From NAT127 sp041655035 (lineage in GTDB: Bacteria > Pseudomonadota > Gammaproteobacteria > Pseudomonadales > Porticoccaceae), in contig JBAZCN010000031.1 of the NCBI GenBank assembly GCA_041655035.1, forward strand, positions 1 through 29,709: a stretch of 29,709 nucleotides of DNA, written 5' to 3'. The notes beneath the pieces were generated by a model, which did no database searches, was not told the DNA's origin, and saw only the letters and a list, made by a program, of their open reading frames with translations. The position numbers were made by a program, and so were the translations under genes. This document shows, one piece after another, positions 15,499 to 23,717 of this stretch (its first letter is position 1; every line of letters begins with the position of its first letter).

Positions 15499-17625
15499 AT
15501 GATGATGCCTGGCCGGATAACAGCAGCAAGCCTGGCGGCGATCGCCTGGAGCCTGTGCGGCGGCGCCACCGCACAGGCTCCAGGGGAACTACAGGTGGCG
15601 CACATCGAGCAGATCGTGGTCACCGCCACCCGCGAAGGCCGGATACGCACCGAGCTGCCGGAATCCGTGGGTGTGCTCGATCGCGAAACCATCGAACAGA
15701 TCATGCCGAGCCACCCTGCCGAAGTGCTCAACCGCCTCGCCGGCGTGCACATCAACAACGTCGGTGGCGAAGGCCACATGACCGCCATCCGCCAACCGCT
15801 GACCACCGGCGGGGTCTACCTCTTTCTCGAGGACGGCATTCCCACCCGGCCCACCGGGTTCTTCAACCACAACGGCCTCTACGAGATCGACCTGACCCAG
15901 GCCGGCCAGGTGGAGGTGACCCGCGGGCCCGGTTCGGCGCTGTACGGCTCCGACGCCATCGGCGGCATCATCAACAGCCTGACGCGCGCGCCCGGAGACG
16001 AGCCTGAACTCGAGCTGACCCTCGAAACCGGCGAGGATGACTGGTACCGGGCGCTGCTGTCCGCCGGCGGCGCGATCAACGCCAACGGTCGCGCCGGAGT
16101 GCAGGTCAATCTCACCGACAACCGCGGCTTTCGCGACGACGGGGATTACCGCCGCGCCTCGGTCACTACCCGCTGGGACCAGGACTGGACCAGCCAGCTG
16201 TCGAGCAAGACGGTGTTCGCCTGGTCGAACATCGACCAGAGTGGCGTCTCCCCGCTGGGGCGCGAGGATTATCGACACGATCCCGAACGGAACCTCTACC
16301 ACGGCGACGTCGGTTTTCGCGAAGTCCGCTCGCTGCGCCTGTCCAGTGAACTGGCGTGGCAACCCGCCGCCGACCGACTGTGGACCCTGACCGGGTTTGC
16401 GCGCCACAACAAGATGGATCTGATGCCGTTCTGGATGCTGTCCTACGACCCCAACGTCTACACCACGGAATTCACCACCCTTGGCCTGATGGCCAAGTAC
16501 CGGCACAACTTCGCCGACATCGGCGTGGAATGGATCAGCGGCCTGGATATCGACTACACCCCGTCGAGCTACAAGGAGCGCCGCGCGGTGCTCGACCGCG
16601 AAGGCGACCTGCTGGTGGGTTACCGCTACAGCGGCCGGACCAACTATGACTACGACGCCGACCAGCTCACCCTGTCCCCTTACACCCAGGTGGAGTGGCA
16701 GCCCATCGAGCGCCTGCGGCTGTCCGCCGGGGTGCGCTACGACCGCTTTCGCATCGATTACGACGACAACCTGGCGGCGAATGTCCCGCAGTCGGGCATC
16801 TTCGCGCCGCTGCCTTTCCCCGCCCACCACTACCGGCCCGATGACCAGCGGGTGACCTTCGACCAGTGGAGCCCGAAACTCGGCCTGGTGCTGGACCTCG
16901 ACGAGCACCACAATCTTTACGCCACCTATCGCCACGCCTTCCGCGCGCCAACCGCCGGGCAGCTGTTCCGCAGCGGCTCGGTGCCGGACACCACCGCGCT
17001 GGAACCGGTAACCGCCGTCAGCCGCGAGATCGGCCTGCGCGGGCGCGCCGCCCCGTGGCTCGACTACGACCTGGCCATCTACCACATGACCATCGAGGAC
17101 GACATCGTCAGCGTCATCCTCGACGATACCCGCAAGACCCTCAACAGCGGCGAGACCCGCCACCAGGGCGTGGAGCTGACCCTCATGGCGCGCTGGTCTG
17201 AGCGCTGGTCATCCTCCTTCGCGTGGAGCCACAGCCGCCAGGAATACAAGGACTTCAGCTATATCTGCGGCACCGCCACCTGCAACTTCGCCGGCAACGA
17301 CATCCCGCGGGCGCCGGACGACATGGGCAACGCCACCCTCGCCTACGCCGCCCCCGACGGCGGCTGGCGGGTGGAGCTGGAATGGGAGTACCTGGGACGC
17401 TACTACACCGACGAGACCAACACCCGGGACTACGGCGGCCACGATCTGTTCAACCTCCGCGGCCAGTACCGCCTGAGCGATACCGTCGAGTTCTACGCCC
17501 GGGTGCAGAATCTCGCCGATCACCGCTACTCCACCTACACCAGCAATCAGGTCGGCAGCCCTGAGCTGGAATACCGCCCCGGACAGCCGCGCACCGCCAC
17601 GGTCGGCGTCCGCCTCAGCTTCTGA
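15499..17625 (+). CDS. TonB-dependent outer membrane receptor
   Basis: This 708-aa outer membrane transporter has a signal peptide (cleavage near TAQA/PG, residue 26), a TonB box (IEQIVVTATR, 36-45), a plug domain (about 50-165, with RGPGSALYGSDAIGGIIN) and a beta-barrel ending in Phe (VGVRLSF). It imports a ligand with energy from TonB. The ligand is not evident from sequence. The receptor follows a NirK/multicopper oxidase operon and precedes a PepSY membrane protein, so copper or a copper chelate is possible; iron chelates are the more common ligands. I chose ATG 15499, the first of three ATGs, with AGGAG 12 nt upstream; either of the next two would improve the spacing little. Confidence 0.9.
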   Translation: MMMPGRITAASLAAIAWSLCGGATAQAPGELQVAHIEQIVVTATREGRIRTELPESVGVLDRETIEQIMPSHPAEVLNRLAGVHINNVGGEGHMTAIRQPLTTGGVYLFLEDGIPTRPTGFFNHNGLYEIDLTQAGQVEVTRGPGSALYGSDAIGGIINSLTRAPGDEPELELTLETGEDDWYRALLSAGGAINANGRAGVQVNLTDNRGFRDDGDYRRASVTTRWDQDWTSQLSSKTVFAWSNIDQSGVSPLGREDYRHDPERNLYHGDVGFREVRSLRLSSELAWQPAADRLWTLTGFARHNKMDLMPFWMLSYDPNVYTTEFTTLGLMAKYRHNFADIGVEWISGLDIDYTPSSYKERRAVLDREGDLLVGYRYSGRTNYDYDADQLTLSPYTQVEWQPIERLRLSAGVRYDRFRIDYDDNLAANVPQSGIFAPLPFPAHHYRPDDQRVTFDQWSPKLGLVLDLDEHHNLYATYRHAFRAPTAGQLFRSGSVPDTTALEPVTAVSREIGLRGRAAPWLDYDLAIYHMTIEDDIVSVILDDTRKTLNSGETRHQGVELTLMARWSERWSSSFAWSHSRQEYKDFSYICGTATCNFAGNDIPRAPDDMGNATLAYAAPDGGWRVELEWEYLGRYYTDETNTRDYGGHDLFNLRGQYRLSDTVEFYARVQNLADHRYSTYTSNQVGSPELEYRPGQPRTATVGVRLSF

Positions 17626-17639
17626 ACAGGATCCACTCC

Positions 17640-19121
17640 ATGGCAATCGCCAAGGCAACCCTGGCCAGGCTCGGCCGCCGCTGGCACCGCCTGCTCGGCT
17701 GGGCCGGCGGCGCCGCCCTGATACTGTTTGGCCTGTCCGGCCTCAGCCACCCGCTGATGACCTGGTTCGGCCCCCAGCAAGCGGTGTTCTTCCCGCCCCA
17801 GGGGCAATTCAGCAGCGCGGATATCGCCGCCATTCCGCAAGTGCTCGCCGCCAACGGCATCGATCGCCCGCAGCTGGTCAAGGTCGTTCCCACCGCTCGC
17901 GGCAGCATGCTGCAAGTGACCCATGACGGCGGGATCCAGAGACAGTATTTCAGTCTCGCGGACGGGCGCGAATACCCGGGCTTCGACCGCCGCCACGGCG
18001 AATGGCTGGCGCGCCACTACACCGGCCTCGCGGACACTCCCATTCGCGCGATGACGCTGCAAACCACTTTCGACAACGCCTACCCCGCGGTCAATCGCCT
18101 GCTGCCGGTATGGCGGGTGGACTTCGACAGCGACGACAACCTCACCGCCTTCGTCCACACCGAACTCAACGCCCTCGCCAGCCTGACCAACGACACCAGA
18201 ACTCTGCAGCAGACGATCTTCCAGACCTTTCACTCCTGGCGCTGGCTCGACCACGTGGAGCCCGCCCGGGTGGCGGTCCTGCTGGTTCTGGCAACCGCCC
18301 TGGCCGCCATGTGCCTGACCGGCATGGCCATGGCGCTCACCCTGCCCCGCCGCGCCCTCGGCGGCCAGCGCCGCTGGCACCGGGCACTGGCCTACGGCCT
18401 GTGGCTGCCGCTGCTGGCCTTTGCCCTCAGCGGGCTTTTCCATCTGCTCCACAACGCCGGGGGCGGCGGCCCGCAACTGCTCACCTACGCCGCTCCGGTC
18501 GAGATCGCCGGCCTCGGCACCGCGACAGCCCCGATCGAGGTGCCAGCCGAGCGCCCCCTCAACAGCATCACCCTGGTCACCGGGCCCGGAGGGCGACTCC
18601 TCTATCGCCTCGACGAACCGGCGGGCAACCCCGCTCATCACGTCGGCCATCACGCCCGCTTCGATGGCACCCCCACCAGCAGGCCGGCGCGCCTGGTCGA
18701 CGCCGCGACCGGCGCCCCGTCACCGCTGACCGATGAAGACCTGGCGCGCTTTTTTGCCGCCACCCACCTGGATCTCGCACCCGGCCGGATCGAAGGCAGC
18801 GCGATCGTCACCCAATTCGGCCCGGATTACGATTTCCGCAACAAGCGCCTGCCGGTGTGGCGGGTGGATCATCCCGGCGGCACCGCCTTCATCGATCCGG
18901 CCAACGGCGCCCTGGTGGACCACGTCGACGGCGCCGACCGGCTCGAGGGCCTGTCATTCAGCCACCTGCACAAGTGGAACTTCCTGACGCCGCTGACCGG
19001 CCGCCAGATACGGGACGGGCTGGTCTCTCTGGTGATCGTCACCGCCCTGGGCTTCGCCCTGCTCGGCTTTGCCCTGCTGCTGCGCAAAGGGCGGGCGCCG
19101 TCCGGCGAGCGCCGCGGCTGA
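17640..19121 (+). CDS. PepSY-associated membrane protein (possible metal reductase)
   Basis: This 493-aa inner-membrane protein has four predicted helices (about 14-36, 218-242, 256-276 and 463-485) and two large periplasmic PepSY-like parts. It is internally repeated: WHRLLGW...LSGL returns as WHRALAY...LSGL, and LPVWRVD occurs at the end of both halves. The His residues in and near helices (WHR, SHP, FHSWRW, HLHKWN) could bind heme. PepSY_TM proteins often accompany TonB receptors, and some are thought to reduce imported metals. It starts 15 bp after the receptor stop, so the two form one operon. Confidence 0.83.
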   Translation: MAIAKATLARLGRRWHRLLGWAGGAALILFGLSGLSHPLMTWFGPQQAVFFPPQGQFSSADIAAIPQVLAANGIDRPQLVKVVPTARGSMLQVTHDGGIQRQYFSLADGREYPGFDRRHGEWLARHYTGLADTPIRAMTLQTTFDNAYPAVNRLLPVWRVDFDSDDNLTAFVHTELNALASLTNDTRTLQQTIFQTFHSWRWLDHVEPARVAVLLVLATALAAMCLTGMAMALTLPRRALGGQRRWHRALAYGLWLPLLAFALSGLFHLLHNAGGGGPQLLTYAAPVEIAGLGTATAPIEVPAERPLNSITLVTGPGGRLLYRLDEPAGNPAHHVGHHARFDGTPTSRPARLVDAATGAPSPLTDEDLARFFAATHLDLAPGRIEGSAIVTQFGPDYDFRNKRLPVWRVDHPGGTAFIDPANGALVDHVDGADRLEGLSFSHLHKWNFLTPLTGRQIRDGLVSLVIVTALGFALLGFALLLRKGRAPSGERRG

Positions 19122-19395
19122 TCATTTCCCGGTCATGGCTGTCTGAAACAAGACAAATGGACGTGTCGGCAAGGGCACCCCCGGTACAGCGTGGCGCGCC
19201 GCCGCAGCCCCGTTCCCGGTGCTGATCGACGGCGGCGGCAGCGGTCGCGCCCTCCCGGCAGCCCTGGCGAGGTATGGATTTTCGCCAGAGAGGCGTTTAC
19301 CCTTCTCCGGCTCCGGTGCCGGTTCGGCGACCGGGTATGCCAACAGATTCCCTAAACATTCAGGCCGCAGCGGCCGCGCAGAGAAGGATAATGTC

Positions 19396-20223
19396 ATGAA
19401 GGTTGGATTTATCGGATTGGGCAGCATGGGTTACGGTCAGGCCATGCTGTTGGCGAAAAGCGAACACCAGGTCGCGGTCTTTGATGCTTTCCCGGAGGCC
19501 ATGGCGCGTTTCGAGGGCGTGGCCAGGCTGGCCAGCAGCATTGCGGATGTCTCCGCCGACGCCGACGTGGTCGGCGTTTGCGTGCGCGACGACGCCCAGG
19601 TCAACGACTGCGCCGAGCAGTTGATCCCCGCCATGAAAGCGGATTCAGTGCTGCTGATTCACAGCACCGTCAACCCCAAGACCATGATCGCCCTCGCCGA
19701 ACGCGGCGCGGAGCGCAACATCCACGTGCTCGATGCCGCCGTCACCAGAACCATCATCGCCCAGGACGCACCCTTCGTGTTCTGCATGCTCGGTGGCGAC
19801 GAAGCCATCGCCCAACGGGTCAAGCCGGTGCTGGACACCTACTCCACCGACACCGTCCATGCCGGCCCCATCGGCGCGGGGATGGCGATGAAGATCGCCA
19901 ACAACCTCGTCTCCTGGAGCCAGATCATGATTGGCCTCGAAGCCTTCGAACTGGCCGAAGCCGCTGGCGTCGACACCGACAAACTGCTCACCGTGATGAC
20001 CAAAAACGGCGTGCTGACCCCGCCCATGGGCGGCTTCATCAAGCTGCGCGCCAGCCGTGACAAGAAGGAGACCGCGGACCTGGTCGCCAGTCAGTCCCCG
20101 GTCGGCGAGAAGGACCTCAGCCTCGCGGAATATGTCGGAGCGGGCGCCGGGGTTTCCACCCCCATCGGTACGTTCATTCGCGGATTCATCCAGAAGAGAC
20201 TCAACGACATGGTCGGGCGCTGA
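19396..20223 (+). CDS. NAD(P)-dependent 3-hydroxyisobutyrate dehydrogenase-like oxidoreductase
   Basis: This 275-aa cytoplasmic protein has a Rossmann fold at the N-terminus (GLGSMG, 7-12) and the family's catalytic lysine in GPIGAGMAMKIANN (Lys166). The all-helical C-terminal domain follows. The substrate-binding motif, usually DxPVSGG, reads DAAVTRTII, so it is probably not a standard hydroxyisobutyrate or tartronate semialdehyde reductase. The start at ATG 19396 gives the family's normal N-terminus and has AGAAGG upstream. A 274-bp gap separates it from the PepSY gene, and it has no clear link to either neighbour. Confidence 0.85.
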   Translation: MKVGFIGLGSMGYGQAMLLAKSEHQVAVFDAFPEAMARFEGVARLASSIADVSADADVVGVCVRDDAQVNDCAEQLIPAMKADSVLLIHSTVNPKTMIALAERGAERNIHVLDAAVTRTIIAQDAPFVFCMLGGDEAIAQRVKPVLDTYSTDTVHAGPIGAGMAMKIANNLVSWSQIMIGLEAFELAEAAGVDTDKLLTVMTKNGVLTPPMGGFIKLRASRDKKETADLVASQSPVGEKDLSLAEYVGAGAGVSTPIGTFIRGFIQKRLNDMVGR

Positions 20224-20422
20224 CAGGGTTGCGCTGATTGCTTGGGCGATTTGCCCGGCCAATTTACCTGGGCAATGTTTGCGGCTGTGGCGAGGACGTT
20301 TTCCCGCCCGGTCGCAAACCGCGCCACCCTGTAGCGAGCAAGGGACGACACACTAAGTAAATAATTGTCTCCGCCGACATTCCCGCGCTTCACCGCAGGC
20401 ATTGCTCCGCCGTCATGCTTTG

Positions 20423-20451
20423 TTGCAATTTTCAAGCTACCCTCTTAAAGT
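20423..20451 (+). promoter_or_regulatory. possible sigma70 promoter of the nor operon
   Basis: TTGCAA (20423-20428) and TAAAGT (20446-20451) are 17 bp apart, each 4/6 to consensus, 36 nt before the first nor-operon ATG. I looked for an FNR/DNR/NNR box (TTGAT-N4-ATCAA type) and for a sigma54 motif in 20224-20487 and found neither. Confidence 0.35.
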
Positions 20452-20487
20452 CAACAATCAAAAACCACGCCAAGGGAGGGGCTGCTC

Positions 20488-20613
20488 ATGCAACTCAAAA
20501 AGCTGCACGGACCCGTGAGGATTGTCAGTCACGTCGTACTGGCACTGATGGTTGTCGCCGTCATCTATGCATTCATTGTGACTGTCCTGCATTGGACTGG
20601 CATCAATGTCTGA
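20488..20613 (+). CDS. 41-aa single-TM peptide heading the nor operon
   Basis: The peptide begins MQLKKLHGPVRIVSHVV and has one hydrophobic helix (about 13-34), then LHWTGINV. GGGAGGGG lies 7 nt before the ATG, one of the strongest ribosome sites in the window, and the stop is 14 nt before norC. Size, helix and position suggest a small subunit or assembly peptide of the NO reductase. I do not recognise a family. Its start and spacing make translation likely despite its length. Confidence 0.6.
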   Translation: MQLKKLHGPVRIVSHVVLALMVVAVIYAFIVTVLHWTGINV

Positions 20614-20627
20614 GATGAGGCGTCACC

Positions 20628-21476
20628 ATGACTAACAGGCAAGCCAGAATTTTTGCATGGGCCTCGACAGCCGTAGCCATTATCGTGTTTCTCGCTCTGA
20701 CGCTGGACAGCCATCGCCAGTTTCCCAAGTTGACCAACGCCGAAAACATCACCCCGCAGGTCACTCACGGCAAGAACGTATGGCACAAGTACAACTGCAT
20801 CAACTGCCATACCCTGTTTGGTGAAGGCGCCTACTACGCGCCGGACCTGACAAAGATTGCCCAGCATCGCACCGAGGCCTATCTCCAGGCCTATATGCGC
20901 GATCCCAGCCGTTTTTATGATGAGCAGCGGCATCGCCGACTGATGCCTCAGCAGAACCTCAGGGAAGACGAAATCGTCGACCTGATCGCCTTCCTCGACT
21001 GGGTCAGCAAGGTCGACAATCAGGACTGGCCCCCGCGACCGATTCTGGTGACTGGCGGCTTCACCGCCGTGGCCACCACCGGCGGCAGCGGTGAGGTCAG
21101 CGCCGGCTCGCCGGCCGTCAGCAAGCCGGTGGCGCCGGATAACGATCCACGCGCCATCGGCGAGAACCTGTTCAGCACCGCGGTACCGACTTGTGTGGCC
21201 TGTCATTCGCTGACCCCAGGCGCGGACGGCGCCGGCCCCAGCCTGGGGGGTGTAGCAACCCGCGCGGCAAAGTTGATCGGCTCGCCCGAGTATCAGGGCA
21301 ATGCCACAGACCTCGAGGGCTATCTGCGCGAGGCCATCGTGGACCCCGCTGCGCACTTGGTGCCGGGTGACATGTATTCCGCTGGTGGCGTGTCCTTCAT
21401 GCCCACCACCTACAGCAACAGTCTCAGCAAAGAACAGATCGAGCAACTGGTCGCTTTCATGGCCACACTCAAGTAA
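20628..21476 (+). CDS. norC: NO reductase cytochrome c subunit with extra C-terminal heme domain
   Basis: This 282-aa protein passes electrons to NorB in the periplasm. Residues 1-136 are a complete NorC: a membrane anchor (8-26), CINCH (57-61), LFGEGAYYAPDL and Met106 as axial ligand, closing with DWPP like other NorC. A flexible Gly/Ser/Ala/Pro-rich linker (about 143-172) leads to a second cytochrome c domain with CVACH (189-193), GAGPSLGGV and Met258 in SFMPTTY. Usual NorC has about 150 aa and one heme. The added domain could be a tethered electron donor replacing a soluble cytochrome. Confidence 0.92.
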   Translation: MTNRQARIFAWASTAVAIIVFLALTLDSHRQFPKLTNAENITPQVTHGKNVWHKYNCINCHTLFGEGAYYAPDLTKIAQHRTEAYLQAYMRDPSRFYDEQRHRRLMPQQNLREDEIVDLIAFLDWVSKVDNQDWPPRPILVTGGFTAVATTGGSGEVSAGSPAVSKPVAPDNDPRAIGENLFSTAVPTCVACHSLTPGADGAGPSLGGVATRAAKLIGSPEYQGNATDLEGYLREAIVDPAAHLVPGDMYSAGGVSFMPTTYSNSLSKEQIEQLVAFMATLK

Positions 21477-21500
21477 ATGCAGAGTTGAGGGAGAACAACA

Positions 21501-22871
21501 ATGCGCTACAAATCCCAGTCAGTCGCCTATTGGTACTTTGCCGTGGCGATGGCGCTGTTTGGCCTGCAACTGGTATTCGGTCTGCTGTCGGCGGCCAAAT
21601 ACCTCGGCCCCGACCCCTTGCTCTACATCCTGCCCTTCGACGTCACCAAGGTAATCCACACCAACCTGCTGATCGTCTGGGTGTTGGCCGGGTTCATGGG
21701 CGCCACTTATTGGCTGGTTCCTGACGAGTCGCGTACCGAGCTGCACAGCGTCAAGCTGGCCTATATCCAGTTGATCCTGTGGACGTTGATGGGCGTTGCC
21801 GCGATCATCGGTTATCTGTTCCGCTACGGCACCGGCAACAAGCTGCTGGAACAGCCTTTGCCGCACAAGCTGGTGATGGTTGTCTGCTTTCTGATTTTCA
21901 TCTACAACATCGGCATGACGATCAAGAAATCTGGGCGCTTCACCACCACGGAGGGCGTGCTGCTACTGGGCATCGTCAGCTCGGCGGTGCTTTTTCTTCC
22001 CGCCCTGCTATATTACGAAAACTACACGGTGTCGATTTTCTACCGTTGGTGGACCATCCATCTATGGGTCGAAGGCGTGTGGATGATGATCATGGGCGCC
22101 TTTCTCGCGTACCTGTTGATCCGCCTGTCCGGCGCTGACCGCGAGGTTATGGAGAAGTGGCTGTACGTGATCGTCGGCCTGGTTTTTCTGGCCGGAATTC
22201 TGGGTACCGCGCATCACTATTACTGGGTGGGCGTACCCTACTACTGGCTGCCGATCGGCGGGTTCTTCAGTGCCCTGGAACCGCTGGCAATCGTTGGCAT
22301 GGCGATGTACGCCTATGGCGCCATGCGCCGCTCAGGGCTGTCACATCCCAACGTGCTGGCGCTGCACTGGACACTCGGCAGCACCATTTTCACCCTGTTC
22401 GGCGCCGGCCTGCTGGGGTTGGCCCACACCTGGCCGAGCATCAACAAATGGACCCACGGCACGTTGATTACCGCGATGCACGGCCATGCCGCTTTCTACG
22501 GCGCCTATGCCATGATCGTACTAGCGATGATCAGCTATGCGCTGCCCTCACTGACCCACAGACGCCCGGAAAACGGCACCAGCCTCGGCTATTGGGCATT
22601 CTGGCTGCAGGTGGGCGGCATGTTTGGCATGACCCTCTCCTTCGCCACCGCCGGCATCGGCCAAGTCTATCTGGAGCGGATCATGGGCATGGGCTATCTG
22701 GATGCCCAGCTCAAAATTCAGATTCATTTCGTTATGCTGATCGTCTGTGGCAGCCTCTTCGCCACCGGCGTGGGCTTATTTATCTTCGACTTCTTCCGCT
22801 ACCGGCCGCGCTTCGAGGTCAGCGAGCCGGAACTGATCGACAACGATGTCGCCGGTGGCCGCGTGATCTGA
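21501..22871 (+). CDS. norB: nitric oxide reductase large subunit
   Basis: This 456-aa protein, predicted to have 12 helices, reduces NO to N2O at a heme b3/FeB site in the inner membrane. Ligands align with Pseudomonas aeruginosa NorB at a constant offset of 20: FeB ligands His187, His238, His239 and Glu191 (known 207, 258, 259, 211), His327 and His329 (347, 349) for the hemes, and Glu260 (280). Glu215 of the Pseudomonas enzyme is Met195 here (HLWVEGVWMM instead of HLWVEGVWEL). It lacks the N-terminal extension of quinol-type NOR, so it works with NorC. It lies 24 bp after norC. Confidence 0.94.
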   Translation: MRYKSQSVAYWYFAVAMALFGLQLVFGLLSAAKYLGPDPLLYILPFDVTKVIHTNLLIVWVLAGFMGATYWLVPDESRTELHSVKLAYIQLILWTLMGVAAIIGYLFRYGTGNKLLEQPLPHKLVMVVCFLIFIYNIGMTIKKSGRFTTTEGVLLLGIVSSAVLFLPALLYYENYTVSIFYRWWTIHLWVEGVWMMIMGAFLAYLLIRLSGADREVMEKWLYVIVGLVFLAGILGTAHHYYWVGVPYYWLPIGGFFSALEPLAIVGMAMYAYGAMRRSGLSHPNVLALHWTLGSTIFTLFGAGLLGLAHTWPSINKWTHGTLITAMHGHAAFYGAYAMIVLAMISYALPSLTHRRPENGTSLGYWAFWLQVGGMFGMTLSFATAGIGQVYLERIMGMGYLDAQLKIQIHFVMLIVCGSLFATGVGLFIFDFFRYRPRFEVSEPELIDNDVAGGRVI

Positions 22872-22872
22872 C

Positions 22873-23691
22873 GTGGCAACCGATGAAGCGGTGCGCAGCC
22901 TGGCCCGTCAGGCTGCTGACGAGCCCTGGTATCATCCGACAGGCAATGAGATCAAACTGTTCGAACAGTGTCATGCGCGGAATCTGGCGGTCATGCTCAA
23001 AGGCCCGACCGGCTGCGGCAAGACACGCTTTATCGAGCATATGGCCTGGAAACTGGGCCGACCCTTGATCACCATTCCCTGCCATGACGACCTGGCCGCC
23101 AGCGACCTCATTGGTCGCTATCTGATTCAACACGATGGCACCGTCTGGCAGGACGGCCCCCTGACCCGGGCCGTGCGTGAGGGCGCCATCTGCTATCTGG
23201 ACGAAGTGGTGGAAGCGCGGCAAGACACTGTAGTGGTGCTGCATGCGCTGACTGACCATAGGCGCATCCTGCCGATCGACAAGACCGGCGAAACATTGCA
23301 GGCCGCGCCGGGCTTTCAGCTGGTGGTGTCCTACAATCCCGGCTATCAACGCATGCTCAAGGATCTGAAACCCAGTACCCGGCAGCGCTTCGTCGCTATG
23401 GATCTGGACTTTCCGGTGCCTGAGCAGGAAGCGCGCATCGTGCAGCATGAAAGTGGCGTCGATCAGCCGACCGCCCATGGTCTGGTGGCATTGGCGGGAC
23501 GCATTCGCCAGCTGCGCGATCGCGGCCTGGCCGAAGTACCCAGTACCCGGCTGCTGATCGCCGCCGGCGCACTGAGCGTCAGTGGCATCCCGCTGCGCGA
23601 CGCCTGCTATGCCGCCATCGTGTCGCCGCTCTCCGATGAGCCATCCATGATCGGTGCCCTACGCGATCTGGTTGACGGCACCTTTGTGTAG
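22873..23691 (+). CDS. norQ: NorQ, MoxR-type AAA+ ATPase
   Basis: This 272-aa cytoplasmic ATPase has Walker A GPTGCGKT (44-51), Walker B ICYLDEV (Asp110-Glu111) and the sensor region VVSYNPGY. NorQ works with NorD to insert the non-heme iron FeB into NorB. I use GTG 22873, directly after the norB stop; the first residues (ATDEAVRSLARQAADEPWY) then match the family length. Translation is presumably coupled to norB. Confidence 0.92.
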   Translation: MATDEAVRSLARQAADEPWYHPTGNEIKLFEQCHARNLAVMLKGPTGCGKTRFIEHMAWKLGRPLITIPCHDDLAASDLIGRYLIQHDGTVWQDGPLTRAVREGAICYLDEVVEARQDTVVVLHALTDHRRILPIDKTGETLQAAPGFQLVVSYNPGYQRMLKDLKPSTRQRFVAMDLDFPVPEQEARIVQHESGVDQPTAHGLVALAGRIRQLRDRGLAEVPSTRLLIAAGALSVSGIPLRDACYAAIVSPLSDEPSMIGALRDLVDGTFV

Positions 23692-23717
23692 CCTGCCTTT
23701 GCGCAAGACAGCAAACC

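Noticed and set aside
15589..17163. A 524-codon minus-strand frame inside the TonB receptor gene.
   Set aside because: Low-complexity Val/Gly/Ala/His composition; the plus-strand protein has signal peptide, TonB box, plug and terminal Phe.
20224..20487. FNR/DNR/NNR box or sigma54 site before the nor operon.
   Set aside because: No TTGAT-N4-ATCAA-like dyad and no GG-N10-GC with supporting bases was found; TTGCAATTTTCAA has the wrong inner spacing.
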